From DASUBV01 sp036501025 (GTDB lineage: Bacteria; Actinomycetota; Actinomycetes; Streptosporangiales; Streptosporangiaceae), in contig DASYBB010000083.1 in the NCBI GenBank assembly GCA_036501025.1, positions 25,725 through 89,724 on the forward strand: DNA of 64,000 nt, written 5' to 3'. Shown here piece after piece: positions 7,438-15,106 of this stretch; the stretch's first letter is position 1; each line of letters opens with the position of its first letter. The position numbers and the translations under genes were made by a program. Under the pieces are notes generated by a model. That model was not told the origin of the DNA. It worked only from the letters and a program-made list of their open reading frames with translations, and ran no database searches.

Positions 7438-7610
7438 GACCCCCAGCCGGAGCCGGGGAGCGGGGCCGGCCTCAGAGTGATGACACGGCCCAGGGATGGT
7501 GGCGCTGATGCTGGTGGGGCTGGGCGGGCGCGGCGCCGGACCCGCGGCGCCGCTCACCGCGACCAGCGGGCTGCCCGGCCGACGCGCGGCCCTGCCGGGC
7601 GGCCCGTGCC

Positions 7611-7670
7611 CGGGCGGCTCCAGGCCGGGCGGCCAGTGGCCGGGCGGCTCCAGGCCGGGCGGCTAGTTCC
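7611..7670. repeat. Two copies of a 30-bp GC-rich tandem repeat
   Basis: Units 7611-7640 and 7641-7670 are nearly identical and are themselves built from the submotif CGGGCGGC. The second unit contains the stop codon of the minus-strand 100-aa gene. This looks like slippage-driven expansion in GC-rich DNA. No function is evident. Confidence 0.7.
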
Positions 7671-7965
7671 CGGACGGCCGCGGGCCCTGGGTGGCCCCGT
7701 GCTCGCGCAGGTAGCTGGTGTAGAACGGCCGCATCTCCTCGGCCAGGTCGGTGTCGCCGGAGTCGATCACGTCGTCGATCAGCCGGGACAGGTGCAGCGC
7801 GTCCGCCGTGCCCAGGTCCGCGCGCCCGGCCGCGGCCTCGCCCGCGGGCAGCTCCCGCAGCAGGTCCCACAGGAACTTGACGTCCACGTGCCGCACCGCC
7901 CGGTGCACCGCGAGGTCGTGCAGCTCGCGCGCCGACAGCTGGTCAAGATTGTCCGCATCAGTCAT
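7663..7965 (-). CDS. Conserved hypothetical protein, 100 aa
   Basis: A small soluble, mostly helical acidic protein (MTDADNLDQLSARELHDLAV at the start). No catalytic motif, signal peptide or membrane segment is visible, and I do not recognise the family with confidence. The helical heptad-like Leu/Asp pattern (LHLSRLIDDVIDSGDTDLAE) suggests a compact helical bundle. Its start at 7965 is preceded by AAGGTCAGCGC, a weak ribosome binding site. It lies 40 nt downstream of the aspartyl-tRNA synthetase gene on the same strand and may be co-transcribed with it. Codon use fits the neighbours, supporting a real gene. Confidence 0.65.
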   Translation of the reverse strand: MTDADNLDQLSARELHDLAVHRAVRHVDVKFLWDLLRELPAGEAAAGRADLGTADALHLSRLIDDVIDSGDTDLAEEMRPFYTSYLREHGATQGPRPSGN

Positions 7966-8005
7966 GCGCTGACCTTACCGGCCGGGCGGCCCGCCCCGGC
8001 CCGGC

Positions 8006-9310
8006 CTACGGCGACAGGCGGTGCAGGTCACGCGGGAACAGGGTCACCTCCCGGATGTTGGCCGCCCCGGTCAGCCGCGCCGTCCAGCGCTCCAGCCCGA
8101 TGGCGAACCCGCCGTGCGGCGGCATCCCGTGCTCGAACACGGCCAGGTAGCTCGCATACGGCGCCGGGTCCTCGCCCCGGCGCGCCAGCGCCGCCCGGTA
8201 GTCGGCGGGCTCGTGCAGCCGCTGCCCGCCGGTGACTAGCTCCTGGCCGCGGAACAGCAGGTCGAATCCGCTGGAGTAGCCCGGCCGCGCCGGGTCCGGG
8301 GCTGTGTAGAACGGCCGCTTGGCCATCGGGTAGCCCGTCACGAACAGGAAATCGCTGCCGAACTCGCGCCGCGCCCACTCGCACAGCCAGCGCTCGTCGG
8401 CGGGCGCCAGGTCCGGCTCGCCGCGCGGGTCCCAGCCGGCCTGTGCCGCGATGAGCTCCTGGGCCGCCGTGAAGTGGATGTCCGGGATCTGGCCCGGCAC
8501 CTCCGGCAGTACCAGCCCCGGCAGTTCCCTGGCGAAACGGGGCCTTTCCCGCACCGCCGCCACCATGCCGTCGATCGCGTCCCGCAGGACGGCCATGACG
8601 TCGCAGTGGTCGCTGATGAAGCCCAGCTCGGCGTCCAGGGAGGTGTACTGGGCCAGGTGCCGCGCCGTGTCGTGCGGCTCGGCCCGGAACACCGGTCCCA
8701 CCTCGTAGACCCGCTCGAACACGCCGACCATGGCCTGCTTGTAGAACTGCGGCGACTGGGCCAGGTAGGCGGGCCGGCCGAAGTAGTCGATGCCGAACAC
8801 GTTCGCGCCCGACTCGGTCGCGGACTGGACGATCTTCGGCGTATGCACCTCGGTGAAGTCCCGGGCGTCGAGCGCGGCCCGGAACCCGGCCACGCTGGCC
8901 GCCGCGATCTCGAAGCCCGCCCGCAGGGCGGGATGGCGCAGGCTGGTCGGCGCGCTGTCCAGGATCGCGGGCAGCCCGGCCGGGACGGACGGGCGGTACA
9001 GGTCGAACGGCGGCGGCGCGGCCGGCGCCGACAGCGGCGTGACCACCGGGCCGGTGATCTCGGCCCCGCCCGGCGCCTGCGCGCTGGCGGTGACCACGCC
9101 CTCGACCTCGACGACGGTTTCCTCCGGCAGCGCCCGCCCGCCGCCGGGCGGGCCGTTACCGGGCTGCACGACTTGCGCGAGGCCGGAACGGTCCCGGATG
9201 ACCAGGAACGTCACGGACTTCAGCTCCCGGCGGCGGTGCAGCCAGCCGGCGATCCGCACGTGCTCGCCGATGTGCTTGGGCAGGTCGGCGGCTAGGACAC
9301 GAGAGATCAT
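8006..9310 (-). CDS. aspS: Aspartate-tRNA ligase, archaeal-type (short, probably second AspRS)
   Basis: A 434-aa class IIb aminoacyl-tRNA synthetase. An N-terminal OB-fold anticodon-binding domain (about 1-105; HVRIAGWLHRRRELKS) is followed by the catalytic domain, with motif 2 around VFRAEPHDTARHLAQYTSLD and motif 3 GGFAIGLERW near the C-terminus. The length and the lack of the bacterial GAD insertion (typical bacterial AspRS is about 590 aa) place it with archaeal-type AspRS, which may charge only tRNA-Asp or both tRNA-Asp and tRNA-Asn. The ATG at 9310 follows AAGGAG at 5 nt; a longer frame upstream overlaps the T-box leader and is rejected. Expression appears controlled by that leader. Bacteria often carry this as an extra copy, sometimes for resistance to inhibitors. 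Confidence 0.9.
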   Translation of the reverse strand: MISRVLAADLPKHIGEHVRIAGWLHRRRELKSVTFLVIRDRSGLAQVVQPGNGPPGGGRALPEETVVEVEGVVTASAQAPGGAEITGPVVTPLSAPAAPPPFDLYRPSVPAGLPAILDSAPTSLRHPALRAGFEIAAASVAGFRAALDARDFTEVHTPKIVQSATESGANVFGIDYFGRPAYLAQSPQFYKQAMVGVFERVYEVGPVFRAEPHDTARHLAQYTSLDAELGFISDHCDVMAVLRDAIDGMVAAVRERPRFARELPGLVLPEVPGQIPDIHFTAAQELIAAQAGWDPRGEPDLAPADERWLCEWARREFGSDFLFVTGYPMAKRPFYTAPDPARPGYSSGFDLLFRGQELVTGGQRLHEPADYRAALARRGEDPAPYASYLAVFEHGMPPHGGFAIGLERWTARLTGAANIREVTLFPRDLHRLSP

Positions 9311-9590
9311 CACACTCCTTGAGGATTGCGTGACCCCTTGGGAGTGCGGGCGAGAAGGGAACTCGCGGTGCCACCGCACTTTCGCCGCCGCCGCGCAGGC
9401 CGGCGGCCTCGTTCTGGCCCGGTGACGGGGGCCGGCCGGCGGGGCATCGGGCGCGCCGCCGGGTGCGGCGGCCGTTCCTCCCCGCACTCGGGAGGGTCTT
9501 CACGCCGGGCCGCGGGGCCGCCTTTCCAGCTTCCGGCGGCTCTCTGGCCACCCGCGGTGCTCCGTGCTACTCGTCTCCGTCAGCGCGTTC
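9311..9590 (-). promoter_or_regulatory. T-box riboswitch leader upstream of aspS (specifier GAC)
   Basis: On the minus strand the aspS leader contains the T-box core GGTGGCACCGCG (within 9364-9380), a Stem I start like GACGAGTAG (9575-9567), an AGAGAG element (9545-9540), and a specifier context GTGAAGACC with the GAC codon at 9498-9496. GAC encodes Asp, matching the downstream gene. The T-box tetranucleotide TGGC would pair with a GCCA acceptor end, and tRNA-Asp has discriminator G73. Downstream, AGTGCGG and CCGCACT can pair around GCGAG/CTCGC. Alternatively CACTCC (9346-9341) can pair with GGAGTG at the ribosome binding site (9318-9313). This fits translational control, as known for actinobacterial ileS T-boxes. 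Confidence 0.85.
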
Positions 9591-9632
9591 GCTCCAGGCT
9601 ACCGCGCCGCGCCGCGCCCCCCGCGACCCATT

Positions 9633-9647
9633 TACCCTGGACTGGTG
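9633..9647 (+). promoter_or_regulatory. Leaderless promoter of the PaiB-like gene
   Basis: TACCCT at 9633-9638 ends 6 nt before the GTG start at 9645. A TANNNT -10 element at this distance puts the transcription start on the first base of the start codon. No ribosome binding site is present. This spacing decided the start codon. Confidence 0.6.
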
Positions 9648-10307
9648 TACATCCCCCCGGACTTCACGTTCCAGGGCCTGGCCGAGGTCGGCGCGTTCGT
9701 CGACGCCGCCCAGTCCGCCGACCTGGTCACCTTCGACGGCGTCAGGCCGGTCGCGACCCTGCTCCCGGTGATCTGGGACCGCCCGGAGGAGCCGGGGGAG
9801 GGCGACTACGGGCGGGTCCTCGGCCACGTCGCGGTGGCCAACGACCAGTGGCAGACGGCGCAGCCCGGCGCGCAGGCGCTGCTGATCGTGCACGGGCCGC
9901 AGGCCTATATCTCGCCGTCCTGGTACGAGAGCACCGCCCGGCACGGGCGCACGGTGCCGACCTGGAACTACCAGCTGGTGCACCTGACCGGGCCGGTGAC
10001 CTTCCACCGGGACCCGGAGTGGCTGCGGGATATCGTGACCCGGCTGACCCGCCGGCACGAGGACGGGCGCGCGCGGCCGTGGGCGGTCACCGACGCCCCG
10101 CCCGACTTCATCAACGGCCAGCTGCGCGGCATCGTCGGCGTCGAGCTCAACGTCACGTCGGTGGAGGCCAAGCAGAAGGTCGGGCAGAACCGCGGCCGGG
10201 CCGACCAGGCCGCCGCGGCGGCGGCCCTGCGCGACGAGCCCGGTCCCGGCCCGGCGGCGGTGGCCGACCTGATGCTGGCCAACCTGGCCGAGGAGCCGGC
10301 GGGCTGA
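9645..10307 (+). CDS. FMN-binding negative transcriptional regulator, PaiB family
   Basis: A 220-aa protein with the split-barrel flavin-binding fold of the PaiB/protease-synthase regulator family. Recognisable family segments are MYIPPDFTFQGLAEVGAFVD at the start, HVAVANDQW (about 64-72), the SWYESTARHGRTVPTWNY block (about 94-111) and VGVELNVTSVEAKQKVGQNR (about 165-184). The family was named from Bacillus subtilis PaiB, but the proteins are flavin-binding and their biochemical role is unclear. The GTG start at 9645 is chosen over an ORF extension to 9564 because the family begins MYxPxxF and because a -10 box sits just upstream. It is divergent from aspS, so its promoter overlaps the T-box leader region. 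It is convergent with the MarR gene. Confidence 0.9.
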   Translation: MYIPPDFTFQGLAEVGAFVDAAQSADLVTFDGVRPVATLLPVIWDRPEEPGEGDYGRVLGHVAVANDQWQTAQPGAQALLIVHGPQAYISPSWYESTARHGRTVPTWNYQLVHLTGPVTFHRDPEWLRDIVTRLTRRHEDGRARPWAVTDAPPDFINGQLRGIVGVELNVTSVEAKQKVGQNRGRADQAAAAAALRDEPGPGPAAVADLMLANLAEEPAG

Positions 10308-10324
10308 CCGCTACCGGCTGACCG

Positions 10325-10927
10325 CTACAGCGGGCAGCTGTCGCCGTCCGCCTCCAGCGGCTCCCTCGGCCCGGCCCCGGCCGCGGCCTGGCCGTCCCGC
10401 GCCTCGGCCTCGGCGCGGCACGCCTCGGCGGCCGGCGACGAGCTGACCTCCTCGACGCCGGCCTCGATGGCCGCGCTGATCGCGGCGAGCTGCTCGACCT
10501 GAGCCGGCGTCAGCTGGTCGAACACCATCCGGCGGACCTGGTCAACGTGCTGGTGGGCGGCAGCGTCGAGGGCCGCGAAGCCCGCGTCCGTCAGCCGCGC
10601 GATCTGGCCCCGCCGGTCGGTCGGGCAGGCCAGCCGCTCGATCCAGCCCCGCGCCTCCAGCCGCGCCACCGCGTGGGACAGGCGGCTCTTGCTCGATGTC
10701 GAGGCGTCCGCGAGCTGGGTCATCCGCAGCTCCCGGCCGGGCGCCTCGGACAGGCGGACGAGGATCTCGTAGTACGCGTGCGGGATGCCCGCCACGTGCT
10801 GCAGGTGGGCGTCCATCTCCGGGAACAGCCGCCTGCAGGCGTTGAGGAACGCGCGCCAGGCCTGCTGCTCGGGCTCCGACAGCCACCGGGTCTGCGCCTG
10901 CTCCGTCATCAGGCCAGTCTGCTCCAT
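10325..10927 (-). CDS. MarR-family transcriptional regulator
   Basis: A 200-aa winged helix-turn-helix repressor. The DNA-binding region is about residues 55-115 (ELRMTQLADASTSSKSRLSH, then RLEARGWIERLACPTDRRG, with the wing DRRGQIARLTDAG). The C-terminal 45 residues are an acidic, low-complexity extension. The start at 10927 lies 6 nt downstream of a TATGCT -10 box, implying a leaderless transcript; an alternative ATG is seven codons on. It is divergent from the YceI gene, and candidate operators lie between them, so control of YceI and of itself is the simple reading. The inducer is unknown. Confidence 0.9.
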   Translation of the reverse strand: MEQTGLMTEQAQTRWLSEPEQQAWRAFLNACRRLFPEMDAHLQHVAGIPHAYYEILVRLSEAPGRELRMTQLADASTSSKSRLSHAVARLEARGWIERLACPTDRRGQIARLTDAGFAALDAAAHQHVDQVRRMVFDQLTPAQVEQLAAISAAIEAGVEEVSSSPAAEACRAEAEARDGQAAAGAGPREPLEADGDSCPL

Positions 10928-10946
10928 GGGTCAAGCATAACCCAGG

Positions 10947-10999
10947 TAGTTGAGCGCTTGACAACCCTGGTGGAGCAGTGGTACTAGTTGAGGGTTCAA
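10947..10999. promoter_or_regulatory. Promoter/operator region between marR-like and yceI-like genes
   Basis: A plus-strand promoter TTGACA (10958-10963), an 18-nt spacer and TACTAG (10982-10987) points to the YceI gene. The octamer TAGTTGAG occurs twice (10947-10954 and 10985-10992), overlapping the -35 and -10 boxes. The second copy continues into TTGA-GGGT-TCAA (10988-10999), a short inverted repeat typical of MarR operators. Binding there would block the promoter. Confidence 0.5.
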
Positions 11000-11034
11000 T
11001 GATTCGCCTGACAGAGCACTGAGGAGCCAGCGGC

Positions 11035-11595
11035 ATGACGGACGTCACCACGACCTCGATCCCGGGGTACGTAGCAGGCAAGTGGAGTATCGACCCGGTC
11101 CACACCGAGGTCGGTTTCACGGTGCGCCACATGATGGTCAGCAAGGTACGCGGCCGGTTCAAGGAGTTCTCGGGCGAGATCGTCACCGGCGAGAACCCGG
11201 CCGACTCCTCGGTCACCGCCGACATCAAGACGGCCTCGTTCACCACGGACAACGAGCAGCGCGACGGGCACATCAAGTCGTCAGACTTCCTCGAGGCCGA
11301 GACCTGGCCGGACATGACCTACCGCTCGACGGGCGTCCGCTTCGAGGACGGCGAGTTCATCGTCGACGGGGATCTCACCCTCAAGGACGTCACCAAGAGC
11401 GTGCCCCTGAAGCTCGAGCTCAACGGCTTCGGCCCGGATCCGTTCGGCGGCACCCGGGCGGGCTTCACCGCAACCGGCGAGATCAACCGCCGCGACTTCA
11501 ACGTGAACTTCAACTCGCCCATGGAGAACGGCGGCGTGGTCGTGGCCGACAAGATCTCGATCCACCTCGAGGTCGAGGCCGTCCTCGCCTCCTAA
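11035..11595 (+). CDS. YceI-family protein
   Basis: A 186-aa lipocalin-like beta-barrel protein of the YceI family, which binds isoprenoid chains such as polyprenol or quinone precursors. Characteristic segments are GKWSIDPVHTEVGFTVRHMM (residues 15-34), IKSSDFLEAETWPDMTYRST (about 82-101) and GDLTLKDVTKSVPL (about 111-124). No signal peptide is visible, so this form is probably cytosolic, as in many actinobacteria. AGGAG lies 8 nt before the ATG. It is divergent from the MarR gene and likely under its control, and it is followed by a strong hairpin terminator. Confidence 0.93.
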   Translation: MTDVTTTSIPGYVAGKWSIDPVHTEVGFTVRHMMVSKVRGRFKEFSGEIVTGENPADSSVTADIKTASFTTDNEQRDGHIKSSDFLEAETWPDMTYRSTGVRFEDGEFIVDGDLTLKDVTKSVPLKLELNGFGPDPFGGTRAGFTATGEINRRDFNVNFNSPMENGGVVVADKISIHLEVEAVLAS

Positions 11596-11638
11596 GGCGG
11601 ACGTCGCCGCGGCGACCCCCCGCATCGCAGCGAGCACT

Positions 11639-11674
11639 GGCCCGCCGGCAGGCCCGACCCTGCCGGCGGGCCTT
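11639..11674 (+). terminator. Hairpin terminator after the YceI gene
   Basis: A perfect 14-bp stem, GGCCCGCCGGCAGG (11639-11652) with CCTGCCGGCGGGCC (11659-11672), closes on a six-base loop and is followed by TTC. It lies 43 nt after the YceI stop codon. The strong stem with little T-tract is usual for GC-rich actinobacteria. Confidence 0.8.
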
Positions 11675-11977
11675 CGCGCGTCCGGGGGCCGCCCCGCCCG
11701 GTGCAGGCCGGCCCAGTGTCCCTCGATCGCGGCTGTCCCCAGGGCCGGGGCGCTGGAGGCTGAGGTTGCCCTCCACGATCATGGTGGTTATCTCGGCAAA
11801 AAGCGGAAGTAAACGACCGTGATCAGCGACCGCCAGGACGGGGCCCGGCGGCGGGCGGGGCGAAAGGGGTGAAGGGGGCGGGGGGGACAGGGCCGGGGTT
11901 CAGGGCGGGGCGCGACGGGCATCCTCCCTGGCGGGAAAGCTGCAGGCAGCAGAGCCGAGCCAGGAGTCGCGGAGGCC
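11675..11977. other. Intergenic region before the histidine-kinase operon
   Basis: About 300 bp without a credible ORF. It contains an imperfect inverted repeat, GATCATGGTGGTT (11777-11789) with AACGACCGTGATC (11812-11824), matching at 11 of 13 positions. This is similar in composition to the hairpin at 7386-7437. The rest is a purine/GC-rich stretch leading to the kinase start. The operon promoter should lie here, but I could not assign -35/-10 boxes. Confidence 0.4.
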
Positions 11978-14206
11978 ATGGGGGCATCGGGGGCAAGGCA
12001 GGCGGTCCGGCGCGCTCCGGCACGCCCGGCCCGGCCGGGACCGGGGAGCACCGCGGGGCAGCCGTCCGCGCGGACCCGGGCGGACTTGCTGGAGTACGCG
12101 GTCGCGCAGTTGCTCCCGCACGGGTCGACGCGCGATGCCATCGGCTGCGTGCTCGAGCGGATCGCCGCCGACCTGGGCGCGCAGGCCGCCCTGGTCGTGG
12201 CGCCCGGCTCGAAGCTGCCCCTGGGCGAGGAAGCGGCCTACCCGGCCGAGATCCGCAACGACCCGGTCCTGCTGGCCCAGGTCCGGTCGGCGTGGGCGTC
12301 GCACGGCACCCACGCCACGGCCAGCGGCCATGCGTTCCAGGTGGACCTTGAGTCCGGCCGCCGGCGGCTCGGCCTCCTGGTCGTTCCCGCCGAGCCCGCG
12401 GAGGAGCAGCTGCCGTGCGCGCTCGCCCTCGTCGGCGACACCTCCCGCTGGAAGGCCGGCGCCCGGTCCACGCTCAAGGCCCTCGCCACCGTGGTCGCGG
12501 TGCTGCTCCGCCAGGACACCGCGGCGGCCGCGGACGCCCGGCGCGCGCCCGGCCGGGCCGCGGCAGCCGATCCCGCCCCGCCGGAGGGCCGGGCCGCGCC
12601 CGCTGACCGGTCTGCGCCGGCGGAGCGGCCCGCGCACGCGGAGCGCACCGCGCGTGCGGTGCGGCCCGCCCGCTCGGCGCTGCGGCGGCCGCCCGCCGAC
12701 CTCAGCCCGGCCCGGGGTGACGCCCTGGCCCGGGCACTGGTCGCCGGCGGCCCCTCGGCGGTTGTCGCCGTGGACTCCGGCCGGCGGATCCGCGAGTTCA
12801 ACCCGGCGGCCGAGGAGCTGTTCGGCCGCAGCCGGTCCGCGACGCTGGGCCTGGACATGCCCGAGACGCTCGTCCCGGAGCAGTACCGGCAGCGGTTCAT
12901 CGACGCGATGGCCGGCTACCTGGCCACCGGGGACAGCCGCGGGCTGCGGCAGCCGGTCCGGCTGCGCGCCCTGCGCGCCGACGGCACCGAGCGACCGGTC
13001 GACCTCACGCCCATGCCGGTCACGGTGGCGGGGGAGACCTACTTCTTCGGCTTCCTGCGGGACGCGACCGAGCTGGAGACGGCCACGACCGCGGTGGCTG
13101 AGGGCGACGCCCGGTTCGCGCTGCTGTCTGACATCGCGCCGGTCGGGATCATGCAGTCCGACGTCGACGGCACCTGCCGCTTCGTGAACGACAAGTGGTG
13201 CGAGATGGCCGGGATCCGGCCGGCCGAGGTGATCGGCCGCAACTGGCGCACCACCATCAATCCGCGGGACGTCGAGAAGATCGACGCCATGCGGAACCAG
13301 GACGCCGCGACGCAGGAGCTGGCCACGGACTGCCGGCTGCTGACCGCGGCGGGCGGCGAGGTCTGGGTGCACGCCGTGGTCCGGCGGGTCCTGGACCGCG
13401 GCGGGAACCTGATCGGCCGGGTCACCGCGCTGACCGACGTGGATCACCGCAAGCGCGACGAGGCGGAGCAGGAGAAGGACCGGCGCCGCCTGAGCGAGCA
13501 GAACCTCGAGCTGATGGACCTGAACGAGGCCCGGCTGCGGTACCTGTCGACGGTCTCCCACGAGCTGCGCACGCCGCTGACCTCGGTCGTCTCCTTCGCC
13601 GAGCTCATCCGCTCGGAGAGCTCGGGCCTCACGCCGGACGCCGTCGAGTACCTGGACATCATCCAGCGCAATGCCGAGCGGCTGCTCGGCGTGGTGGGCG
13701 ACCTGCTCGACCTCAGCAGCCTGGAGGAGGGCGTCGCCCAGCTGGACCTGCAGCCGGTCTCGGTGCCGTTCGTCACCCGCGAGTCGGTCCGGACCGGCTG
13801 GGGGATCGCGGCGGTGGACGGGATCCGGCTGGACCTGTCCGCCCAGGACGGCCCGGAGGTGCGCGCCGACGGGGGGCGGCTCCAGCAGGTCCTCGACAAC
13901 CTCATCTCCAACGCGGTGAAGTTCACCGCGGCCGGCGGCCGGGTGGAGGTCCGGGCCACCCACGACAGCCGGGAGTGGCGGATCGACGTCGCCGACTGGG
14001 GCATCGGCATCCCGCCGGGCGAGGTCGACCAGCTGTTTGACCGGTTCTTCCGGGCCTCGAACGCGCGGCAGGCGGCCGTGCCGGGCTCCGGGCTGGGGCT
14101 GCCGACGGCCAAGGCCATCACGGAACTGCTCGGCGGCCGGATCGAGGTGACCAGCGCGGTGGGCTCGGGCACCACGTTCACGGTCTACCTCCCGATCCGG
14201 CGATGA
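11978..14206 (+). CDS. PAS-domain sensor histidine kinase
   Basis: A 742-aa cytosolic-looking sensor kinase with no membrane segment. The N-terminal 180 residues may form a GAF-like domain and are followed by an Ala/Pro/Arg-rich linker (about 180-245). Two PAS domains follow (about 250-365, ending FGFLRDATELE; and about 375-495). A HisKA domain carries the phospho-acceptor His528 (STVSHELRTPLTS). The ATPase domain has the N box around Asn645 (NLISNAVKFT), G1 (DWGIGIPP) and G2 (GSGLGLPTAK). The start is preceded by GGAGG. It overlaps the following response regulator by 4 nt (ATGA), so the two form a translationally coupled pair. The signal sensed through the PAS domains is unknown. Confidence 0.93.
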   Translation: MGASGARQAVRRAPARPARPGPGSTAGQPSARTRADLLEYAVAQLLPHGSTRDAIGCVLERIAADLGAQAALVVAPGSKLPLGEEAAYPAEIRNDPVLLAQVRSAWASHGTHATASGHAFQVDLESGRRRLGLLVVPAEPAEEQLPCALALVGDTSRWKAGARSTLKALATVVAVLLRQDTAAAADARRAPGRAAAADPAPPEGRAAPADRSAPAERPAHAERTARAVRPARSALRRPPADLSPARGDALARALVAGGPSAVVAVDSGRRIREFNPAAEELFGRSRSATLGLDMPETLVPEQYRQRFIDAMAGYLATGDSRGLRQPVRLRALRADGTERPVDLTPMPVTVAGETYFFGFLRDATELETATTAVAEGDARFALLSDIAPVGIMQSDVDGTCRFVNDKWCEMAGIRPAEVIGRNWRTTINPRDVEKIDAMRNQDAATQELATDCRLLTAAGGEVWVHAVVRRVLDRGGNLIGRVTALTDVDHRKRDEAEQEKDRRRLSEQNLELMDLNEARLRYLSTVSHELRTPLTSVVSFAELIRSESSGLTPDAVEYLDIIQRNAERLLGVVGDLLDLSSLEEGVAQLDLQPVSVPFVTRESVRTGWGIAAVDGIRLDLSAQDGPEVRADGGRLQQVLDNLISNAVKFTAAGGRVEVRATHDSREWRIDVADWGIGIPPGEVDQLFDRFFRASNARQAAVPGSGLGLPTAKAITELLGGRIEVTSAVGSGTTFTVYLPIRR

Positions 14207-14967
14207 CCGGTTCCGCCCTGGTCATCGAGGACGAGCCGGACATCGCCTGCGCCATCCGGGCGGTGCTGGAGTCCGGTGGGCTGAAGGTGCTGACCGCGGC
14301 GGACGGCCGGTCCGGGCTCCGCTCCTTCCACTCCGGCCGGCCGGCCGTCGTCCTGCTCGACCTCGGCCTGCCGGTGCTGGACGGGTGGGCCGTGCTGGAC
14401 CGGATCCGGGAGCTCAGCGACGTGCCCGTGCTGATCCTCACCTCGCACGGCCTGGAGGCCGAGAAGGTGCGCGGCCTGCGGGCCGGGGCCGACGACTTCG
14501 TCACCAAGCCGTTCAGCAACGCCGAGCTGCTGGCCCGGGTCCAGGCGCTGCTGCGCCGCGGGCGGCTCAGCCCGGGCCCGGCGCGCCCCGCGCCCGGCGA
14601 CGGCGAGCGGTCCGGGCCGGAGCCGGGCCCGGCGCCGGGCCCGGCTCCGGCCGAGGTGTACGACGACGGGCTGATCCGGGTGGCGTTCGGCGGCGGCGAG
14701 GTCAGCGTGGCCGACCGCCCGGTGCGGCTGACGCCCACCGAGTTCCGCCTGCTGGCCGCCCTGGTGCGGCACCCGAACCAGGTCCTGTCCCCGGACCAGC
14801 TGCTGGCCCAGGCCTGGCAGGACCCCGCGGGAGTGGGGCCGGACCGGGTCAAGTTCGCCATCATGCGGCTGCGCCGCAAGCTCGGGCCCGAAGGCGCGGA
14901 CAGCCGGATCGAGGCGGTGCGGGGCTTCGGCTACCGCTACCGCCGCCCGGTGCGCCCGGAAGGGTAA
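14203..14967 (+). CDS. OmpR/PhoB-type response regulator
   Basis: A 254-aa regulator with a receiver domain (1-120; acidic pocket Glu9-Asp10, phospho-acceptor Asp53 in VLLDLGLP, conserved Lys102 in TKPF), a Pro/Gly-rich linker (about 122-148) and a winged-helix effector domain (about 155-250; RLTPTEFRLLAALVRHPNQV, ending in RGFGYRY). It is the probable partner of the upstream kinase, with which it overlaps by 4 nt. It presumably activates or represses promoters nearby, including that of the following receiver-PIG-L gene 140 nt downstream. Confidence 0.93.
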   Translation: MTGSALVIEDEPDIACAIRAVLESGGLKVLTAADGRSGLRSFHSGRPAVVLLDLGLPVLDGWAVLDRIRELSDVPVLILTSHGLEAEKVRGLRAGADDFVTKPFSNAELLARVQALLRRGRLSPGPARPAPGDGERSGPEPGPAPGPAPAEVYDDGLIRVAFGGGEVSVADRPVRLTPTEFRLLAALVRHPNQVLSPDQLLAQAWQDPAGVGPDRVKFAIMRLRRKLGPEGADSRIEAVRGFGYRYRRPVRPEG

Positions 14968-15106
14968 AGCGGGCCGGTGAGCGGCCCCGCGTGAGCGCCG
15001 CCCCGTAACGCAACCGGACTGCTACCGCCGGCGTGCCCGCCTGCAACCGCGGCCGCCAAGGATGAGGACATGGGCCGGCTGAGCGGCTTCGGGAAGGGAG
15101 CCAGCT

